From Prochlorococcus marinus str. MIT 0917 (GTDB lineage Bacteria; Cyanobacteriota; Cyanobacteriia; PCC-6307; Cyanobiaceae), in contig NZ_CP114784.1 in NCBI RefSeq assembly GCF_027359575.1, positions 929,819-993,818 on the forward strand: 64,000 bases of DNA. Reading direction: 5' to 3'. The translations under genes and the position numbers were made by a program. The notes under the pieces were generated by a model. That model did no database searches, had not been told where the DNA came from, and saw only the letters and a program-made list of their open reading frames with translations. How positions within the stretch are numbered: position 1 is the first letter of the stretch; each line of letters opens with the position of its first letter. Shown piece after piece: positions 1-7,304 of this stretch.

Positions 1-1
1 C

Positions 2-436
2 ACTCTCGCTCCAATACATGTACAAAAACGTCGTCAAACTGAAGCGGAAGAATATGGCATGTATCTCTTGAGTCAAATGGGAGTAGATTCACATGCCAAA
101 AAATACCCAAGTCAACTTAGCGGAGGAGAACAACAGCGAGTAGCCATAGCCAGAGCTTTAGCCTTAAAGCCTGAGTTACTTTTATTCGATGAGCCCACTA
201 GTGCTCTAGACCCAGAGCGAATCAATGAAGTACTCGATGCAATGAGAAGACTTGCTGAGCAAGGAATGACAATGGTTGTCGTAACACATGAAATTGGTTT
301 TGCAAAAGACGTAAGCGATCAAGTTTTATTTATGGATTCAGGTAAAGTCATAGAAACATCTCCTCCAAATATTTTCTTCTCTCATGCTAGGCATGAGAGA
401 AGTAGAAAATTTCTTAATCAACTTGATAAGTACTAG
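2..436 (+). CDS. Amino-acid ABC transporter ATP-binding protein (5' truncated by window edge)
   Basis: This is the C-terminal part of a polar amino-acid ABC transporter ATPase (GlnQ/HisP type), which energises import at the inner membrane. The frame is open from base 2 and reads TLAPIHVQKRRQ before the first internal Met, so the gene begins outside the window. The ABC signature LSGGEQQRVAIARAL, Walker B LLLFDEPTSALDP and the switch histidine in VVVTHEIGF are all visible; Walker A is off the edge. The conserved THEIGFA stretch favours the amino-acid importer subfamily. Substrate cannot be told from the ATPase, and no permease or binding protein follows it. Confidence 0.93.
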   Translation, partial: TLAPIHVQKRRQTEAEEYGMYLLSQMGVDSHAKKYPSQLSGGEQQRVAIARALALKPELLLFDEPTSALDPERINEVLDAMRRLAEQGMTMVVVTHEIGFAKDVSDQVLFMDSGKVIETSPPNIFFSHARHERSRKFLNQLDKY

Positions 437-448
437 TTAACAACAACT

Positions 449-604
449 ATACGTCGATATCCATTTATCAGTTTTATTAGTTTCAAAAACAATTAAATTA
501 GATGAGTAATAGCTAATAAGATATAAAGTATTCAAATCCGCATTTTCACGCTATCCATGTCAAGCATAGATATCTCGTATTGGCTGATAAAAAGTGAGCC
601 TTAA
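449..604 (+). pseudogene. Remnant A: truncated 5' end of an EVE-domain gene
   Basis: Codons 557-604 read MSSIDISYWLIKSEP and then stop. The intact EVE gene at 5502 begins MSTKDISYWLMKSEP. The DNA upstream also matches that gene's leader: a shared TTTTATTARTTTCAAAA stretch and a shared CATTTTC...TATCC just before ATG. I read this as a partial, decayed paralogous copy of leader plus first 15 codons. It sits between the ABC transporter gene and the sdhA-like gene. A functional micro-peptide is possible but less likely. Confidence 0.6.
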
Positions 605-682
605 TGAAGACATAAGGTTAAGAACACTCAACAATTCCTATCCCAACCAAATTAAAACTTTGAATTATTTTAAGGAAAATCA

Positions 683-2440
683 ATGACAAATTATAACCAC
701 ACAACACAAATTTCAAATATTTTGGTAATTGGCTGTGGAGGTGCAGGGTTAAGAGCTGCTATTGAAGTCAAGCTCGCTGGACTTCAAGTATCAGTACTAG
801 GGAAGCGAGCAAAGACAGATTCGCATACTGTTTTAGCTGCAGGAGGAATTAATGCCGCATTTGGAAATGTCGATCAAGAAGATTCTTGGGAACAACATTT
901 TGCAGATACTTATATAGAGGGATATGGAATTGGAGACGTATCACAAATTGAGATAATGGCTAAAGAGTCTCCAATACTTGTTCAAGAAATAGATCAATGG
1001 GGGGCAAATTTTGCAAAATTAAAAAATGGGCTTCTTGATCAAAGATTTTTTGGAGCTCATTCGTATAGAAGAACTTGTTACTCAGGAGATTTCACAGGTT
1101 TATCAATTTTAAAAACACTTCTTAAGAAAGCAAAGTCTTTAAATATTCCAATTTATGACAACCAATACGTCACTGAGATTCTTATAAGAGATGACATTTG
1201 CTTTGGAGCCATGTCATTCGATACAAGTACAGCTGAAAGGACAGTGCATTTAGCTGATGCTGTTATTCTTTGCACAGGAGGGCATACAAAAATATGGAAA
1301 AGAAGTTCCTCTAGAAAAAAAGAAAATACAGGAGACGGCTTGTACTTAAGTCTCAAAGCAGGTTGCCAATTAAGAGATATGGAAATGGTTCAATTTCACC
1401 CCTCAGGAATGCTTCTCCCAGAGGAGATTGCAGGAACATTAGTCACAGAAGCAGTTCGAGGGGAAGGAGGAAAACTTATAAATAACCAAGGAGAACGATT
1501 CATGGTTAATTATGATAAAGAGAGAATGGAGCTTTCAACTAGAGATAGAGTTGCCATAGCGAATTACACAGAAATAGCCGAAGGGCGAGGCACCCCTAAT
1601 GGAGGTGTGTATCTGGATATAAGTCATATGAGTAAAGATTTTATAATGCAAAAAATACCAAGTATTTACAGGCAATTTTTAGATACACAAATGCTAGACA
1701 TCTCAAAAGAGCCAATGGAAGTAGCTCCAACAGCACACTATTCAATGGGAGGAATTGTAATAAGTCCTGAAGAGCATTGCACATCAGTCAGAGGTTTGTA
1801 TGCCGCAGGAGAAGTGGCTGGTGGATTACATGGTGCAAATCGTCTAGGAGGCAATTCTCTTGCAGAAATTTTAATTTTCGGGAAGAGGGCTGGAATGGCT
1901 AGTATTAATTATTCAAACCAATTAAATTCACAAGTAAGATCTGATATTTCCATACAAAATGCTCATGACCATATCAATAAATTCATAAATAAAGGTACAG
2001 AATTAGCAAAGCCATTACAACATGAATTAAGTAGCGTCATGTGGAAGCATTGTGGAGTGATTAAAGATAAAAACTTATTAGAGTCAGGACTAAAAAAAAT
2101 TATAGACATCAAAAATATTATTAAAGACGTTGATGTTAGAATTGACTATCATAGTTGTGATGATCTTGTTCAGGTATTTGATTTAGAAGCATCAGTAATT
2201 TCTGCTGAAGCCACAATCCTATCTGCGTTAACCAGACAAGAAAGTAGAGGTTCGCATCAAAGGAGTGACTATAAGGAATTAAACACTAGTGATAATTGCA
2301 ATTATCACGTCAAGTTGAACAAACAGACTTTTGAGTTAGAAATATCAAAACAACATATTCCTACATTAAGAAAGGATCTCCAAAATATTGTCAAAAAAAC
2401 AAGCAAAGTTATTAATCTCAAAAATAAATTACTTGAATAG
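683..2440 (+). CDS. sdhA: Succinate dehydrogenase/fumarate reductase flavoprotein-like protein
   Basis: FAD-dependent dehydrogenase of the SdhA/FrdA/L-aspartate oxidase superfamily, 585 residues, close to SdhA length. The N-terminal dinucleotide fold has GCGGAG (residues 17-22). His48 in DSHTVLAAGG occupies the place of the covalent FAD histidine of SdhA/FrdA, which argues against L-aspartate oxidase. Active-site motifs QFHPSGM, STRDRVA, HYSMGG and GANRLGGNS are all kept. The ATG follows an AGGA ribosome site. It would oxidise succinate or reduce fumarate at the membrane with an iron-sulfur partner, but no sdhB is next to it here. Fumarase lies 35 kb away. The exact in vivo direction is unknown. 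Confidence 0.85.
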   Translation: MTNYNHTTQISNILVIGCGGAGLRAAIEVKLAGLQVSVLGKRAKTDSHTVLAAGGINAAFGNVDQEDSWEQHFADTYIEGYGIGDVSQIEIMAKESPILVQEIDQWGANFAKLKNGLLDQRFFGAHSYRRTCYSGDFTGLSILKTLLKKAKSLNIPIYDNQYVTEILIRDDICFGAMSFDTSTAERTVHLADAVILCTGGHTKIWKRSSSRKKENTGDGLYLSLKAGCQLRDMEMVQFHPSGMLLPEEIAGTLVTEAVRGEGGKLINNQGERFMVNYDKERMELSTRDRVAIANYTEIAEGRGTPNGGVYLDISHMSKDFIMQKIPSIYRQFLDTQMLDISKEPMEVAPTAHYSMGGIVISPEEHCTSVRGLYAAGEVAGGLHGANRLGGNSLAEILIFGKRAGMASINYSNQLNSQVRSDISIQNAHDHINKFINKGTELAKPLQHELSSVMWKHCGVIKDKNLLESGLKKIIDIKNIIKDVDVRIDYHSCDDLVQVFDLEASVISAEATILSALTRQESRGSHQRSDYKELNTSDNCNYHVKLNKQTFELEISKQHIPTLRKDLQNIVKKTSKVINLKNKLLE

Positions 2441-2477
2441 TCATATTTAATTGATTGGTGACTACTAGGAAAACCTT

Positions 2478-2618
2478 TTTGAAATAGAACAAAAAATGAG
2501 GGTGAGAATGTCAAGCAATCCACACAACAGCCACACATCGCAATGACGCTGATATCCCTTGCTAGCAATGGGAATCAACTACTGGCTAATGAAAAGCAAG
2601 CCTTCATTGACTGCCTGA
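2478..2618 (+). pseudogene. Remnant C: leader plus first codons of an EVE-like gene
   Basis: From 2568 the sequence reads MGINYWLMKSKPSLTA and stops at 2616-2618; YWLMKS matches the start of the EVE gene at 5502. The preceding 90 bases, beginning TTGAAATAGA and containing GGTGAGAATGT and CACATCGCAATGACGCT, resemble the sequence at 3256-3335. This is therefore a second truncated copy carrying its own leader type, directly downstream of the sdhA-like gene. No function is evident. Confidence 0.55.
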
Positions 2619-2668
2619 GATCTCAAGGAATCGTTATTTCTTGTTCGAACTTTATTCGAACTTTTTCC

Positions 2669-2881
2669 ATGACAAGCAGACCAGAAATATTAGATGAGAT
2701 CATGTTTTACATCCTTGAATGAGCTAATTGCGCAGAAAACACAGACAAATACTTTGAGCATGTTCTCGACTACTGCAAAAAGGATTATCAACAAGCTTTT
2801 TTAAAAAGAAAAATTAGATCAAATTCTATTCACTACAGGAATCAATTCCAGCGAAAAACTAATAATAAATATTCGATTTAA
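2669..2881 (+). pseudogene. Possible broken 70-codon gene with an in-frame TGA
   Basis: The frame from ATG 2669 reads MTSRPEILDEIMFYILE, meets TGA at 2720-2722, then continues in the same frame as ANCAENTDKYFEHVLDYC and on to TAA at 2879-2881. Both halves have ordinary charged, helical protein composition, so a single nonsense change in a small acidic/basic protein is a natural reading. I do not recognise the family. It could also be two chance reading frames. Confidence 0.35.
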
Positions 2882-2905
2882 TTCACTCAAGAAATATCTA
2901 TAATT

Positions 2906-3094
2906 TTATGCTGCGATATTTTCTCTCAAACCTCTATCCCTACTCCCTTTAAACCATACAGGCCTTGGGAGAAGTTCATTCACTGGATACAAATGACCGG
3001 TCACTGAATAAGGCTTCTCAAGGGTTGAAGCTTCTGCAAGAACTGCTTTATATTCCTCCATTGAACGAACATTTCGAGAAGATTTAGAAGTCAT
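2906..3094 (-). CDS. Small hypothetical protein (62 aa)
   Basis: Family not recognised. The 62-residue product has an ATG start, a charged N-terminal half (MEEYKAVLAEASTLEKP) and a C-terminal half rich in Pro, Arg and Gly (LLPRPVWFKGSRDRG). No signal peptide or membrane segment is seen. It is isolated among gene fragments, with a small ORF starting on the other strand at 3118. Its composition is protein-like and unlike a chance frame, so I call it a probable lineage-specific gene. Confidence 0.5.
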   Translation of the reverse strand: MTSKSSRNVRSMEEYKAVLAEASTLEKPYSVTGHLYPVNELLPRPVWFKGSRDRGLRENIAA

Positions 3095-3117
3095 AGTTCT
3101 TGGCTGTTTTATAGATT

Positions 3118-3255
3118 ATGAGCCAACAATCAGATGATGACGTTCAGAGCGAGCTTTTCCCAAAGAATATGTGGAAGATCAGTTTTTCTACGATGCTTAA
3201 ATTTGGAGATTTTCTATCAATTGCGATCTGTGCATTATTAGTAATAGAAGCCTGA
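3118..3255 (+). CDS. Possible 45-residue membrane micro-protein
   Basis: An open frame of 45 codons starts at ATG 3118 with an acidic start (MSQQSDDDVQSELFPKN) and ends in a hydrophobic stretch, FLSIAICALLVIEA. That layout suits a single-span small protein. There is no clear ribosome site before the ATG, and I do not recognise the family. It ends exactly where the EVE-like leader repeat (3256) begins. It could be a real lineage-specific peptide or chance. Confidence 0.3.
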   Translation: MSQQSDDDVQSELFPKNMWKISFSTMLKFGDFLSIAICALLVIEA

Positions 3256-3362
3256 TTGAAATAGAGTAAAGGAATAGTGGTGAGAATGTTAAACCATCCC
3301 ACACCATCCAAACATTGCAATATCGCTAAGATCCCATGGCAACAAAGGATATTAACTATTGT
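3256..3362 (+). repeat. Remnant D: EVE-like leader repeat and start codons
   Basis: The leader TTGAAATAGAGTAAAGG...GGTGAGAATGTTAAACCATCC aligns with 2478-2560. It is followed by ATG at 3336 reading MATKDINY, against MSTKDISY of the intact EVE gene. Similarity ends at about 3362, inside the 3' end of the oxygenase gene on the other strand, whose stop codon is at 3356-3358. The repeat thus abuts and slightly overlaps a gene terminus. Confidence 0.6.
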
Positions 3363-5035
3363 CTACGTCCAAATAACATAGTGACATTGATTCGGCGATT
3401 CTCATATCCTTCTTTGAATTCATAACTATCAGTTTCATGAAATAAATTTGAATTAAAGATAACAGCACGGTTTTCGCTATAAGGAATCACTTTTGTATTA
3501 CCTTTACTTTTTTTGAGTTCTTCGAGAATTTTTGTTTTATCGTTGGTGTTATTGTAAATTTGAAAATCCCATTCCTTTGGAGCTTCTACGTCGTAGACGA
3601 TTAATCCACCAGACTTTTTGTTTAAGTTAGCTTCTTTAGGTGTAATCCAAAAGTTAACATTTACTGCTGCAAAATCTGCGTGAACATTGATACCTTTAAT
3701 AGATGACTTGTAATCTTTTGAGCGACTATCGTATTTGAAAGCCCATATGTGGTTTATAGGATAATCTTTAAATATTTGTGGGAATTTCTTTCTAAGCTCA
3801 TCTGCTATTTGAAAAATCAAAGGATTAGCAAAACCATCTCTGAGGAATGTGCCAAGGTATCCATTATTTTTGACATTAAACCAAATTGTACTTTCCAGTA
3901 AGAATTTTCGAAGGGATTCTAATGCTTGAGGACTTAAGAAATTATCAATGTAAGTCAACCCAAACTCATGATCACAATAAGCATTTGTAATTTTTTCAAT
4001 ATTTAAGGAATCATTTATTGCTTCTTTTTCTAATCTAGGTGCTGCCACTCTATGAATTAAACAATTATAGCTACCTTCTAGAATGCTTTGATGTTTGTTA
4101 TTTAAAGGAATTAGTTTGGTTTTAGATGGCCAATCAATCTCAGAGGCAACGTTTTTATATAGAATAGCAAGATCAGTAAATTTTTTAGTCTCATAACCTT
4201 GCGATGCTAAATATTCAAATTGTTCAATATCATGTTGAATTTTCGCCTCACTAATTATTTTAAATCTTGTGTAACCTGATTTTTTGTTCTTTTGTTCATT
4301 AAGTAACCGTGCACTTTCTGCCAAATATTCTAGAGATAAGTCTGGATTTCCTTTTTGAAGATGCATTAAGCCTAAAAGTTCATTTGCTTTTGCAAAATCA
4401 GGTTTAATTTCAATTGCTTTTTGAATTGATCTTTCTGCTTCTTTTGATTTATCAAGATCTCTCAATATGTTTCCCAGATTGTAATGAGCTTGAGCGAAAT
4501 TAGGATTAATTTGAATTGCTTTACGAGTAGATAATTCTGCTTCTTGTAATTTGCCAAGTTCTTTTAAGACGATTCCCAGATTATAATGAGCATCAGCGCA
4601 ATCAGGATTGATTTTAATTGCTTTTCGGTATGACAATACTGCTTCTTGTAATTTGCCAAGTTCTTTTAATATGATTCCAAGATTGTAATGAGCATCAACG
4701 TAATCAGGATTAATTTTAATTGCTTTTCGGTATAACAATTCTGCTTCTTGTAAGTTGCCAATATCATATAAAATTCCTGCATAATTAGAAAAAGCCATGG
4801 GATCTTTAAACCCTTGATTTATAAAATATTGATAAAACTTTGCTGCCTCTGAAGCATTTCCTTGTGAATGGAACTTCAATGCTTGGTTGATTATTTGATC
4901 TTTAGAAGGCTTAGAAGTAACATTAGTAGTAATAGTAATATTTTCTTTAATTTTTTCTAAAGAGAATGGAATAGTAAATATTTTTATATCATTGAATTTA
5001 TTTTTTCTTTGTTCTTGTTTATCTGATTTTTCCAT
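3356..5035 (-). CDS. TPR-repeat protein with C-terminal 2OG-Fe(II) oxygenase-like domain
   Basis: A 559-residue fusion. Residues from about 45 to 250 form tandem TPR units with the repeated YNLGIILKELGKLQEAVLSY pattern, near-identical between copies. After a linker, the C-terminal 200 residues look like a double-stranded beta-helix oxygenase: His452 and Asp454 in NVHADFAAVN, distal His533 in LFHETDSY and Arg547/548 in NRRINVTM fit the HxD...H...R pattern of iron- and 2-oxoglutarate-dependent hydroxylases. No signal peptide is seen. The TPR part probably binds a protein target that the oxygenase modifies; the substrate is unknown. It lies among EVE-like gene fragments, which suggests an accessory origin. 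Confidence 0.78.
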   Translation of the reverse strand: MEKSDKQEQRKNKFNDIKIFTIPFSLEKIKENITITTNVTSKPSKDQIINQALKFHSQGNASEAAKFYQYFINQGFKDPMAFSNYAGILYDIGNLQEAELLYRKAIKINPDYVDAHYNLGIILKELGKLQEAVLSYRKAIKINPDCADAHYNLGIVLKELGKLQEAELSTRKAIQINPNFAQAHYNLGNILRDLDKSKEAERSIQKAIEIKPDFAKANELLGLMHLQKGNPDLSLEYLAESARLLNEQKNKKSGYTRFKIISEAKIQHDIEQFEYLASQGYETKKFTDLAILYKNVASEIDWPSKTKLIPLNNKHQSILEGSYNCLIHRVAAPRLEKEAINDSLNIEKITNAYCDHEFGLTYIDNFLSPQALESLRKFLLESTIWFNVKNNGYLGTFLRDGFANPLIFQIADELRKKFPQIFKDYPINHIWAFKYDSRSKDYKSSIKGINVHADFAAVNVNFWITPKEANLNKKSGGLIVYDVEAPKEWDFQIYNNTNDKTKILEELKKSKGNTKVIPYSENRAVIFNSNLFHETDSYEFKEGYENRRINVTMLFGRRQ

Positions 5036-5501
5036 ATATTTTATTACTTCTAAAGAAACAATAGAAAAGTACAGAGATATATCATATCTACAGGATCAAG
5101 ATCCATTGAAGATTTCTTCTTAAAGTTTTGAGACTATAACGCCTCAAATGCTGACTTTATCTATTGAGCCATAACTCGCCATGATTATAGAGAAAGAAGC
5201 ATTTACACAACGCCACAAAAAACAAGTCATAGATACAACTTACCTTGAGTTATCCATACGAATGGGTCTTAGAACACGTTTCTGTACACGGATTGGACAG
5301 GAGTTGGGATGCAAAACAGGTGTTTTCTTCATCATCTTCGGCTCGATAAGAATCGGATTCAAGCCATCTAAATATTTATAAATCGATGTCTAGCGATCGG
5401 TTTTATTAATTTCAAAAGTTAGGTAATCTTGGAAGAGGTTTGGATCCCTAATCCAAGAGTTATCCAAACTTTATCCAAACCAGACATTTTCGACAATATC
5501 C
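5036..5501. other. Intergenic region between the oxygenase gene and the EVE gene
   Basis: About 465 bases lie between two divergent genes. The only sizeable frame is 5181-5381 on the plus strand (66 codons, start MIIEKEAFTQRHKKQ). It has no family resemblance and no clear ribosome site, so I do not call it a gene. The last 75 bases hold nested inverted repeats just before the EVE start. Bases 5380-5415 resemble the leader of remnant A at 449-490. Confidence 0.4.
5427..5481. repeat. Nested inverted repeats upstream of the EVE gene
   Basis: GGTTTGGAT (5437-5445) is a perfect inverted match to ATCCAAACC (5473-5481). TCTTGGA (5427-5433) is inverted at TCCAAGA (5452-5458). TATCCAAAC also occurs twice in direct orientation (5461-5469 and 5472-5480). 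The cluster ends 20 bases before the ATG, a position suited to an operator or an mRNA leader structure. No regulator is identified. Confidence 0.5.
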
Positions 5502-5975
5502 ATGTCAACCAAAGATATCTCTTATTGGCTAATGAAAAGTGAGCCAGATGCTTACAGTATTAAAGATTTACAAACAGAAGAAGAGACTCTCTGGGATGGA
5601 ATTCGAAATTATCAAGCTAGAAACTTTATGAGGTCAATGAAAATTGGTGATCAGGCTTTTTTTTATCATTCCAATACTAAGCCCCCTGGAATAGTTGGTC
5701 TAATGGAAATTATTGAGACCAACTTAATCGACCCATTTCAGTTTGATGAAAGTTCAAAGTACTTTGATAAAAAAGCAAAAAGAGAAAACCCTCGTTGGGA
5801 TTGTGTGAAGACTAAATACATCTGTGAATTTAAAAATATGATTACGTTAAAGGAGCTATCTGAAACTTATACGTCTGAAGAGCTAACTCTAGTTCGGAAA
5901 GGGAACAGGCTGTCAATCATGCCAATTAATAAAAATATCGCTTTAGAACTTCTTAAAAAGCTCAAGAAAAATTAA
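5502..5975 (+). CDS. EVE-domain protein (thymocyte nuclear protein 1-like)
   Basis: A single EVE domain fills the 157-residue product: ISYWLMKSEPDAYSI at the N-terminus, LWDGIRNYQARNFMR at about 30-44, and the GDQAFFYHSNTKPPGIVGLM core strand at about 49-68. EVE folds are PUA-like and bind modified bases or RNA. In bacteria they occur alone, as here, or fused to restriction or other nucleic-acid enzymes. It converges on the DUF2811 gene, with stop codons touching. Three truncated copies of its 5' end lie upstream in the window. Function in the cell is not established. Confidence 0.88.
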   Translation: MSTKDISYWLMKSEPDAYSIKDLQTEEETLWDGIRNYQARNFMRSMKIGDQAFFYHSNTKPPGIVGLMEIIETNLIDPFQFDESSKYFDKKAKRENPRWDCVKTKYICEFKNMITLKELSETYTSEELTLVRKGNRLSIMPINKNIALELLKKLKKN

Positions 5976-6239
5976 TTAAAAAGAGTGAGATCCAAACATA
6001 TTCCCAATATAAAGACGTGTTATCAATCTGGAACTGTTACCGTTTTGGATCAAAAAACCTGCAAGCGCTGCTTGTAAAAGCCTATATTGATCCCAATTTG
6101 GATGTTTCTCAATATAAACTTGCATAGCTTGTTGAATTTGTTTTGGTATTTCTGTTTGAAAACTAATTGTGTCCTCAAGTTCCAAAACTTCCGAATCTTG
6201 GATCGAGCTTTTTTCTTCCGTAAAATCAATATTTTTCAT
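5976..6239 (-). CDS. DUF2811 family protein
   Basis: Small cyanobacterial protein of 87 residues. After a variable acidic N-terminus, the conserved core reads ISFQTEIPKQIQQAMQVYIE then HPNWDQYRLLQAALAGFLIQ and ends SRLYIGNMF, as in the DUF2811 family. No catalytic residues are apparent and it is probably soluble. ATG start. Its stop codon abuts that of the EVE gene. Function is unknown in the family. Confidence 0.82.
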   Translation of the reverse strand: MKNIDFTEEKSSIQDSEVLELEDTISFQTEIPKQIQQAMQVYIEKHPNWDQYRLLQAALAGFLIQNGNSSRLITRLYIGNMFGSHSF

Positions 6240-6543
6240 TTAATAGGCCTTTAGAAGATTTAATCCATCCGCAAAATACTCTCAAAATTAAATCTATAAA
6301 AACCACTTTCTCGGGCCGTCTCATTCCCAGATCAAGTCCTCAACGGCTTTCAGAGAAAAATAATAGGTATTACTTATCTTGAGAATGAATATTATTTAAA
6401 AATCAAATGTGAGCTATCAAGCTCCGCCTTTTTCCACAGTGAATAGAAGGAGTCTAATTGCTTAAATATATACTGTGGAAAACATGTGAGTTAAGCCCAC
6501 TTGGATTTGGGGAAAAATTTGAAAAACTTTTAGTTAAGTTCTC
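6240..6543. other. Intergenic region holding a DnaA-box-like inverted pair
   Basis: About 300 bases lie between two minus-strand genes. It probably contains the promoter of the DUF2811 gene and the 3' end of the rpoZ transcript. The one clear structure is the inverted pair at 6430-6482. No open frame or RNA gene was recognised. Confidence 0.5.
6430..6482. repeat. Perfect 11-bp inverted repeat of DnaA-box-like sequence
   Basis: TTTTCCACAGT (6430-6440) and ACTGTGGAAAA (6472-6482) are exact reverse complements, 31 bases apart. The outer nine bases, TTTTCCACA, equal the DnaA-box form described for cyanobacterial origins. The pair could bind DnaA, or simply form a hairpin in the transcript downstream of the rpoZ-DUF1818 genes. 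dnaA and dnaN are not in the window. Confidence 0.55.
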
Positions 6544-6924
6544 TCACAAATAGCCTGAATCCCACATAGTTCTCATTGCATTAGCAACATAGTTAGTCAC
6601 ATTTTTAGGCCAATAAACCTCTGCTCCTCGATTGAATAAACCACTAGAGCTCAAGATCAATCTAAGGTTCCATCCATATTGATCACCTTTCAAAATCGCC
6701 AACCAAGGACTACGTTCTAATTCCAAAGTTATATCCTCATCGCCCATTAATTGTTCTTTCACTGATTGGTATTGGTCAGACAAATCTATTACTACCATAA
6801 CTAGATTTTCCCACTCAGATTCATTTAACTCAATTGCCCAATTTTCTCCTCCTATAAGAATAGAAAAGTTATCTCTTGATGAATCTCTAAATATTCTCCA
6901 ACCCGGACCTTCTCTTTTGATCAC
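6544..6924 (-). CDS. DUF1818 family protein
   Basis: Cyanobacterial protein of 126 residues, typical of the DUF1818 family: GPGWRIFRDSSR at the start, then a central beta-rich region (ILIGGENWAIELNESEW), ERSPWLAILKGDQYGWNLRL and the ending AMRTMWDSGYL. The family is structurally characterised as a compact alpha/beta fold but has no assigned function. The GTG start follows immediately after the rpoZ stop codon, so the two are surely co-transcribed and probably translationally coupled. Linkage to an RNA polymerase subunit hints at a transcription-related role, which is inference. Confidence 0.82.
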   Translation of the reverse strand: MIKREGPGWRIFRDSSRDNFSILIGGENWAIELNESEWENLVMVVIDLSDQYQSVKEQLMGDEDITLELERSPWLAILKGDQYGWNLRLILSSSGLFNRGAEVYWPKNVTNYVANAMRTMWDSGYL

Positions 6925-7158
6925 CTATCCAGGTAGAAGATCAGGCTGATCTTGTTCATCACTTAGTTCAATTATGGCTCTTTGTACTGGCTTGACTGTT
7001 GATTCTTCTAAGAGTCCGTCAAAATCATCAAATCTTCTTTGCTTTGCTCTAAAAGCAATACGCACAGTAGTGAGATAGCGATTAGTGGAATGTCTTATGA
7101 GACTCTCACCTCTTTTAGCTAAATCCTTGGAATTAACTCCTGAACCTGACTTGATCAC
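6925..7158 (-). CDS. rpoZ: RNA polymerase omega subunit
   Basis: Cyanobacterial omega subunit, 77 residues, which helps assemble the split beta-prime RNA polymerase. The conserved core [20 protein letters not shown] followed by [11 protein letters not shown] matches cyanobacterial RpoZ, and the C-terminal [14 protein letters not shown] is also typical. It uses a GTG start and reads directly into the DUF1818 gene. The divergent Hsp70-like gene starts about 150 bases away, so the spacer holds both promoters. The other core subunits rpoB, rpoC1 and rpoC2 lie at the opposite end of the window. Confidence 0.9.
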   Translation of the reverse strand: MIKSGSGVNSKDLAKRGESLIRHSTNRYLTTVRIAFRAKQRRFDDFDGLLEESTVKPVQRAIIELSDEQDQPDLLPG

Positions 7159-7304
7159 ACTTAAAACTTTTTTGTTGCTTTATTGTAGGAGAGAATAGTG
7201 CATTTATATATTTTTAACCAAAAGAGAACAATGGTGTTAGTTTTTCTAGACTAACTTTCTATTAATTGATTCTTGCTACTCCAATTAAAAATTCACTAAG
7301 AAAG

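Noticed and set aside
683-2440. L-aspartate oxidase (nadB)
   Set aside because: The SHT histidine of covalent FAD enzymes is present, and length and motifs fit SdhA/FrdA better.
5181-5381. 66-codon plus-strand frame before the EVE gene
   Set aside because: No family resemblance, Cys/Arg-rich odd composition and no ribosome site; kept only as a remark on the intergenic region.
6240-6543. Replication origin
   Set aside because: Only two DnaA-like boxes, no AT-rich unwinding element that stands out and no dnaA or dnaN nearby.
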